Assembly: GCA_044433365.1 (NCBI GenBank)
Contig: JAWXTR010000003.1
Span: 1 to 64,000, forward strand
Source: CAMQVM01 sp044433365
GTDB taxonomy: Bacteria > Bacteroidota > Bacteroidia > Bacteroidales > Rikenellaceae
Direction of reading: 5' to 3'
Length of the DNA: 64,000 nucleotides
Of the stretch, positions 59,802-64,000 are shown piece by piece. The stretch's first letter is position 1; every line of letters begins with the position of its first letter. The notes below the pieces were generated by a model. It did no database searches. It had not been told where the DNA came from and saw only the letters and a program-made list of their open reading frames with translations. A program made the translations under genes and the position numbers.

Positions 59802-61244
59802 AAACTTCAAAACATCTACTAATAGATTCCAAAACTTCTCTACAGTAGCAATTTCAACCCTTTCGAAAGGCGAATGAACATCTCGCATAGTTGGACCAAC
59901 CGAAACCATATCCAAACCCTCACATTTCTCAGAGAATAGTCCACACTCCAACCCTGCATGAACAGCTTTTACTTTTATTGGCTTCCCAAATAGAGATTGA
60001 TAGCTATTTTCAAAGATTTTTAACAGCTCGGAATTTGCGTTTGGACTCCATCCGGGATATCCATCTGAGTGCTCCACCTCAGCTCCACAACCCTCTAAAA
60101 TCTCTGATACAATTGCTGCTGTGTAGTCACGTTTGCTCTCCAAAGAGCTTCGTTGACTTGTAGTTACCACTATTTTTTGCCCCTCAATCTTGATAGAAGC
60201 CACATTTGTAGAAGTCTCTACAAATCCCTCAATATCTTGACTCATAGCCATTACGCCACAAGGCAGAGTAAACACTGCTGTAATAACGCCAAGGAAAGTC
60301 TCTCGCTCTACGACCTTTTCTACGTCGCCATTTTCAGCCACTTTATACTCTATCGACATATCTGGCTCAGTGCGGTGATACTCCTTTTTAATATCCTCAA
60401 CTATTGAGCTAAAAAATTGTTGAAAATCTGATAAACTCTCTTTATTGATTGTGATACGTGCTACTGCATTACGGGCAATTGCATTGCGTAAACCTCCTGC
60501 ATTAACATCTATTAAGTTGATATTAAATAGATTGAAACCTGTGAATAAAATTCTACTTAGCAGCACAACACTACTTGCTCTACCCTTATTAATATCATCA
60601 CCAGAGTGTCCTCCTTTAAGACCAGAAATGTTAATATCTATTATAGCACACTCCACAGGTGCATCTTCAAATTTTAAATCAAAATAACCGATAGTATCAC
60701 GCCCGCCAGCACATCCTACAAACAGTTCACCCTCATCTTCAGAGTCAAGATTTATAAGTTTTTTACCTGATAACATCGAAAAATCAAGCTCTTTAGCTCC
60801 CGTTAGCCCTGTCTCTTCATCTACAGTAAAAAGAGCCTCGATAGGGGGGTGTGCTATAGTTTTGTCGGTCAAAACAGCCATCGCAACTGCCATTCCTATG
60901 CCACAATCTGCACCGAGCGTTGTGCCACGAGCCTTAACCCAACCATCTTCTATAAAAATATCGAGAGCATCGTTTTCAAAGTCAATATTTACTCCCTCAT
61001 TTTTTTCACACACCATATCTACATGGCTTTGCAAAATTATTGGCTCTTTCGCCTCATACCCAGCAGTTGCAGGGGCATAAATCACAATATTGCCGATAGT
61101 ATCGCTCTTATATTCAAGCGAATTTTTGAGGGCAAATTCTTTTAAGTAGTTTAAAATTTTACCCTCTTTTTTTGAAGGTCGTGGAGTTTGTGTAATCTCT
61201 TCAAAATAACCCCAAATATGGGATGGTGATAGTATTTCTAGCAT
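59799..61244 (-). CDS. pepD: aminoacyl-histidine dipeptidase (M20 family PepD)
   Basis: Cytosolic zinc dipeptidase of 481 residues acting on Xaa-His and other dipeptides. Zinc ligands are visible in LQSHVDMVCEKN (His and Asp, about 78-89) and TLGADCGIGMA, and in the catalytic FTVDEETGLTGA (Glu-Glu, about 145-150). The lid domain with LKGGHSGDDINKGRA and the C-terminal VHAGLECGLFSEK complete the family pattern. The stop codon is provided by the 167-bp repeat. Confidence 0.94.
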   Translation of the reverse strand: MLEILSPSHIWGYFEEITQTPRPSKKEGKILNYLKEFALKNSLEYKSDTIGNIVIYAPATAGYEAKEPIILQSHVDMVCEKNEGVNIDFENDALDIFIEDGWVKARGTTLGADCGIGMAVAMAVLTDKTIAHPPIEALFTVDEETGLTGAKELDFSMLSGKKLINLDSEDEGELFVGCAGGRDTIGYFDLKFEDAPVECAIIDINISGLKGGHSGDDINKGRASSVVLLSRILFTGFNLFNINLIDVNAGGLRNAIARNAVARITINKESLSDFQQFFSSIVEDIKKEYHRTEPDMSIEYKVAENGDVEKVVERETFLGVITAVFTLPCGVMAMSQDIEGFVETSTNVASIKIEGQKIVVTTSQRSSLESKRDYTAAIVSEILEGCGAEVEHSDGYPGWSPNANSELLKIFENSYQSLFGKPIKVKAVHAGLECGLFSEKCEGLDMVSVGPTMRDVHSPFERVEIATVEKFWNLLVDVLKF

Positions 61245-61455
61245 AATAATATTATTTTTAACAACATTACTGCAAAGTTAAAATAATTTTAATTATAATT
61301 ACTAATGCGAATAAAGGTTTGAGATTTTTGAGCTATTTTTGCAATCAAAATTGTAAAAAAATAACTTTTATTTATGCTTTTTTAGAAAAAGCACGCCCAA
61401 AGGGCTGGCAAAAATCGTTCGTTATCACGCACGGCTTCGCTCCGCTCGCAAAAAG
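61245..61455. repeat. AATAAAGGTTTGA element, 3' end cut off
   Basis: Starts GCGAATAAAGGTTTGAGA at 61307 and contains AAAAAGCACGCCC and GGCTTCGCTCCGCTCGC as in 38628-38812. The right end is missing because the ISL3-end element begins at 61456. A 65-codon frame here is not considered real. Confidence 0.65.
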
Positions 61456-61962
61456 GGCTCATTCTCAAAATCTGTTGTCATTAATTAAAATTTATAGCTC
61501 AGCTGTAGAGACGTAGCCCTGCTACGTCTCTAACACAAATCGTTATGTTTTAAAAAAAGGGTTTAAAACAATTCGGAGTGTTGTTTTCAGACGTAGCAGG
61601 GCTACGTCTCTACCTGTGCGGTGTTATGTTTTAAAAAAGGGGGTTGAAAACAAATCGGGGTGTTGGCGACTCAGCGGTACAGACGTAGCAGAGCTACGTC
61701 TGTAACATAACAGCAGTAGGTTATTGTTTTTAGGCAAATTCGCTGGATTTTCTAACGCTAGAGCCGAAGCTCTTAACTCAAAAATCAAAGATTTTAGACA
61801 CAGACTTAGAGGTGTTAAATCTTTAACGTTTTTCTTTTACCGAATTGAAAAATTGCTTGTTTAAAGGGGGTAACAACAGATTTTGAGAATGAGCCTATTT
61901 TTCTTTTACCGAATTGAAAAATTGCTTGTTTAAGGGGGGGCAACAGATTTTGAGAATGAGCC
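61456..61962 (+). mobile_element. ISL3 deletion derivative with both ends, plus duplicated right end
   Basis: The left end GGCTCATTCTCAAAATCTG is at 61456 and the right end at 61873-61895. Between them are palindromes at 61505-61532, 61589-61613 and 61678-61703. The transposase 3' remnant at 61735-61862 reads KFAGFSNARAEALNSKI-type sequence and ends RIEKLLV plus stop. A tandem second right end (61898-61962) repeats the last 60 bases. A family core of 440 bp is too small for a transposase, so any movement would need help in trans. Confidence 0.75.
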
Positions 61963-61985
61963 CAGTTTTGTAAATCTCCCTTTAT

Positions 61986-62030
61986 AAACGCAAAAAACCT
62001 ACCCATATAGGGTAGGTTTTTTTGCGTTTA
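61986..62030 (-). terminator. terminator of the ferredoxin gene
   Basis: AAACGCAAAAAACCTACCC-ATATA-GGGTAGGTTTTTTTGCGTTT, a long hairpin 15 bases beyond the ferredoxin stop on the minus strand. Confidence 0.88.
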
Positions 62031-62044
62031 AATTTCAATTGAAA

Positions 62045-62215
62045 TTACTCAGCAGAGATTGCCTCAATAGGACAAACATCAGCACAAGTACCACACTCTG
62101 TACAAACAGAAGGGTCGATTGAATAAACATCACCTGCAGCAATTGCTTCAACAGGACATTCGTCAATACAAGTACCGCAAGCAGTACACATATCTGCATC
62201 AATTTTGTAAGCCAT
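62045..62215 (-). CDS. 2[4Fe-4S] ferredoxin
   Basis: Small electron carrier of 56 residues, e.g. for pyruvate:ferredoxin oxidoreductase or hydrogenase. MAYKIDADMCTACGTCIDEC and then a second cluster with VCTEC, GTC and VCP are visible. Cysteines at 10, 13, 16, 20 and 38, 41, 44, 48 give two CxxCxxCxxxC sets. Acidic, with no signal peptide. It stands alone, followed by a strong terminator, and its AT-rich upstream region contains no clear -33/-7 pair. Confidence 0.95.
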   Translation of the reverse strand: MAYKIDADMCTACGTCIDECPVEAIAAGDVYSIDPSVCTECGTCADVCPIEAISAE

Positions 62216-62371
62216 AACTTTGTTTTATTTAAGTTAAAAAATTATGCAAATATACATTTTTTTTGTCTACGTGCAAACAAATTTTTTAAAAAAATAGATT
62301 ATGGGAACTTATAAAATCTCTTTTATATATAAATACCCTTTTAGATTAGCTAAAACAGGCTTTTATAACCC

Positions 62372-63733
62372 CTACTTAACAAACTCCTTATAGAAGTAAG
62401 GAATAGTTTCGATGCCACGATAGAAGTTCTCTAGTGGGTAGTTTTCATTTGGTGAGTGGATGGCATCTGAGCCAAGACCAAAACCAATAAGTATAGATTT
62501 TATACCTAGAATTTTCTCAAAAGTTGAGATAATCGGGATGCTACCACCGCTATAAAAAGGTAGTGGGCGTTTGCCAAAGGTGGTCTCCATCGCTTTTTCA
62601 GCTGCTTTATATGCTGCAAGTGATGTTGAACAGCCGTAAGGCTCGCCACCATGTAAAAATTTTACCTCTACCGTTACGCTCTCTGGGGCAATAGCTCTAA
62701 AGTGCGCTTCGAATAGCTCGGCGATTTTTTCGTGGCTTTGGTTAGGAACTAGACGCATTGAGATTTTTGCTTTTGCCTCACTAGCAATCACAGTTTTTGT
62801 GCCCTCAGCAGTATAGCCACCCCAAATACCGTTAACATCAAGTGCAGGACGGATACCAGTGCGCTCTAGGGTAGAGTAGCCCTCTTCACCACAAACTGCA
62901 TTAAGTTTTAACGACTCTTTGTATGCCTCATTATCAAATGGAGTCTGGGCAATATCGCTACGCTCTTTGTCAGTCAATACCAAGACATCATCGTAGAATC
63001 CTTTGATAGTAACTGCACCTTTTTCGTCGGTTAGCGATGCTATCATCTTCGATAGAACATTGATAGGATTTGGAACTGCACCTCCAAAAAGCCCTGAGTG
63101 TAAATCGTGCGATGCACCTTTAACAGTAACCTCCATATATGTCAAACCTCGAAGCCCTACGGTGATAGTAGGAGTGTCGAAAGCCACCATACTTGTATCA
63201 GAAACAAGTATTACATCTGCTTTTAACATATCTTTATTATCTTCACACCATTTAGTCATGCTAGGTGAGCCAATCTCCTCTTCGCCCTCAATCATAAACT
63301 TAACGTTGCAAGGAAGTTCGCCAGAAGCGACCATTGCCTCAAACGCTTTAATGTGCATAAATCCTTGACCTTTATCGTCGTCGGCACCACGTGCAAAGAT
63401 TTTACCATCACGTATCTCTGCCTTAAATGGATCGCTATTCCAAAGCTCTAGTGGAGCTACGGGCATAACATCGTAGTGAGCGTAAACTAAGACTGTAGGT
63501 AGCGCAGGGTCGATAATCTTTTCGCCATAAACCACAGGATTGCCTTCGGTTGGCATAGCAAGAGCTTTTGTTGCGCCAGCAGCTAAAATTTTGTCGGCAA
63601 TAGCCTCTGCACACGCCACCATATCTGGTTTATGTGCCGACTCAGCACTAATAGATGGAATTGCAATGATTGAAAACAGCTCCTCTAAGAAGCGTTCCTT
63701 ATTTTGAGATATATATTCTTGTGTTTTTTTCAT
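62372..63733 (-). CDS. M20-family dipeptidase
   Basis: Zinc dipeptidase of the carnosinase/DUG1-like branch, 453 residues from the ATG at 63733 (MKKTQEYISQNKERF). The upstream ATG at 63748 (MRNLS) comes from the AT-rich spacer repeat and is not used. Zinc ligands are in VYAHYDVMPV (His/Asp), GADDDKGQG and MIEGEEEIGSPS (Glu-Glu); VSDTSM and the C-terminal SDAIHSPNE carry further ligands. Cytoplasmic peptide breakdown. It follows gcvT on the same strand, probably in one transcript. Confidence 0.93.
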   Translation of the reverse strand: MKKTQEYISQNKERFLEELFSIIAIPSISAESAHKPDMVACAEAIADKILAAGATKALAMPTEGNPVVYGEKIIDPALPTVLVYAHYDVMPVAPLELWNSDPFKAEIRDGKIFARGADDDKGQGFMHIKAFEAMVASGELPCNVKFMIEGEEEIGSPSMTKWCEDNKDMLKADVILVSDTSMVAFDTPTITVGLRGLTYMEVTVKGASHDLHSGLFGGAVPNPINVLSKMIASLTDEKGAVTIKGFYDDVLVLTDKERSDIAQTPFDNEAYKESLKLNAVCGEEGYSTLERTGIRPALDVNGIWGGYTAEGTKTVIASEAKAKISMRLVPNQSHEKIAELFEAHFRAIAPESVTVEVKFLHGGEPYGCSTSLAAYKAAEKAMETTFGKRPLPFYSGGSIPIISTFEKILGIKSILIGFGLGSDAIHSPNENYPLENFYRGIETIPYFYKEFVK

Positions 63734-63740
63734 AGATAAA

Positions 63741-63775
63741 TTACGCATTATGAATTATGAATTACGCATTAATTT
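63741..63775. repeat. AT-rich repeat between gcvT and the dipeptidase gene
   Basis: Units of ATGCGTAATTCATAATTC on the minus strand. They supply the gcvT stop codon (GCG TAA) and a false start for the next gene. Confidence 0.75.
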
Positions 63776-64000
63776 TAAGTCCCTCAGGAAGTTTAGCAAC
63801 ATGCGCCTTAACCTGCTTGTTGCGAATAGAGATATAGATTTCGCTACCAGCTTTTGCAAATTCGCTCTTAACGTAACCCATACCAAAGCCAACTTTATAT
63901 GATGGTGACATTGTACCCGATGTAACAACGCCAATTTCTGTACCCTCACTATCAACAATAGCATAGCCATGGCGAGGAATAGCACGTACATCCATTACAA
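63762..64000 (-). CDS. gcvT: glycine cleavage system aminomethyltransferase, C-terminal part
   Basis: T protein of the glycine cleavage complex; transfers the methylene group to tetrahydrofolate. Only the last 79 codons are in the window; the frame is open to base 64000, so the first ATG seen at 63995 is internal. The C-terminal barrel is recognisable from AIPRHGYAIVDSEGTEIGVVTSG and PSYKVGFGMGYV. The final Asn-Ala and stop are encoded by spacer repeat. Confidence 0.88.
   Translation of the reverse strand, partial: VMDVRAIPRHGYAIVDSEGTEIGVVTSGTMSPSYKVGFGMGYVKSEFAKAGSEIYISIRNKQVKAHVAKLPEGLKINA

Noticed and set aside
61319..61516. A 65-codon open frame containing EKARPKGWQKS
   Set aside because: It lies within the AATAAAGG repeat and continues across the junction into an ISL3-end element; the similar frames in other copies are not conserved in length or start.
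1571..61703. Possible CRISPR array from recurring palindromes
   Set aside because: The hairpins are dispersed singly or in pairs with no regular spacing, no unique spacers of constant length and no cas genes.

Overview
The window is AT-rich (roughly 35-38% G+C by eye) and comes from a chromosome of the phylum Bacteroidota, most likely order Bacteroidales; the family is uncertain. The evidence is promoters of the Bacteroidota type (TTTG, about 19 bp, TAnnTTTG), a DUF4492-cydA-cydB operon, DUF3109, the long Bacteroidota form of signal peptidase I, a two-CBM20 MalQ and several lipoprotein glycan enzymes. No rRNA, CRISPR array, prophage or complete insertion sequence is visible.

Layout. 1-7.9 kb: a malto-oligosaccharide unit on the + strand (partial GH13 amylase, sugar MFS transporter, GH13 lipoprotein, GH77 MalQ). 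8.3-11.4 kb: GNAT acetyltransferase, nadB, pssA, tRNA-Gln. 11.4-12.5 kb: a decayed ISL3-type element and tRNA-Lys followed by two tandem truncated copies. 12.7-15 kb: sialate O-acetylesterase and a close homologue of the methyl-directed restriction enzyme DpnI. 15.3-29.5 kb: housekeeping genes (serS, a GT2 enzyme, an FAD enzyme, an MFS transporter, leuS, yitT family, an M23 peptidase, a PNPOx-fold protein, an SDR epimerase, typA). 29.5-32.7 kb: a Dam-class adenine methylase plus an AlwI/BspD6I-family restriction enzyme, flanked by a perfect 208-bp repeat of the typA 3' end. 33-46 kb: an AspT/YidE-type transporter, an orphan FecCD permease, rmuC, DUF3109, recR, an inactive-type M16 protein, a sulfatase, rpsO and a GH2 lipoprotein. 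47-54 kb: GT2, ECF sigma factor, rsmG, cydAB with DUF4492, an FMN-binding protein and a YqeY protein. 54.2-54.7 kb: tRNA-Thr, tRNA-Tyr, a broken tRNA-Gly and an intact tRNA-Gly. 55.4-64 kb: lepB, dapB, truA, an FAH-family protein, an FlK-like thioesterase, pepD, an 8Fe ferredoxin, an M20 dipeptidase and a partial gcvT.

Two things stand out. First, restriction. An apparently intact DpnI homologue (cuts G-m6A-TC) sits 15 kb from a Dam-class methylase whose partner nuclease belongs to the AlwI (GGATC) family. If the methylase makes G-m6A-TC, the two should be mutually lethal. The tetranucleotide GATC is also strikingly rare: about 27 sites counted by eye in 64 kb, against roughly 200 expected from composition. 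The methylase/nuclease cassette looks recently inserted with a long target duplication.

Second, the spacers are packed with at least six families of short palindromic repeats. These include a 167-bp element in three near-identical copies, ISL3-end-bounded MITEs, and about 25 hairpins that keep GTAGAGACG arms while their centres change in a self-complementary way. Several repeats supply stop codons, leaders or apparent start codons to neighbouring genes.
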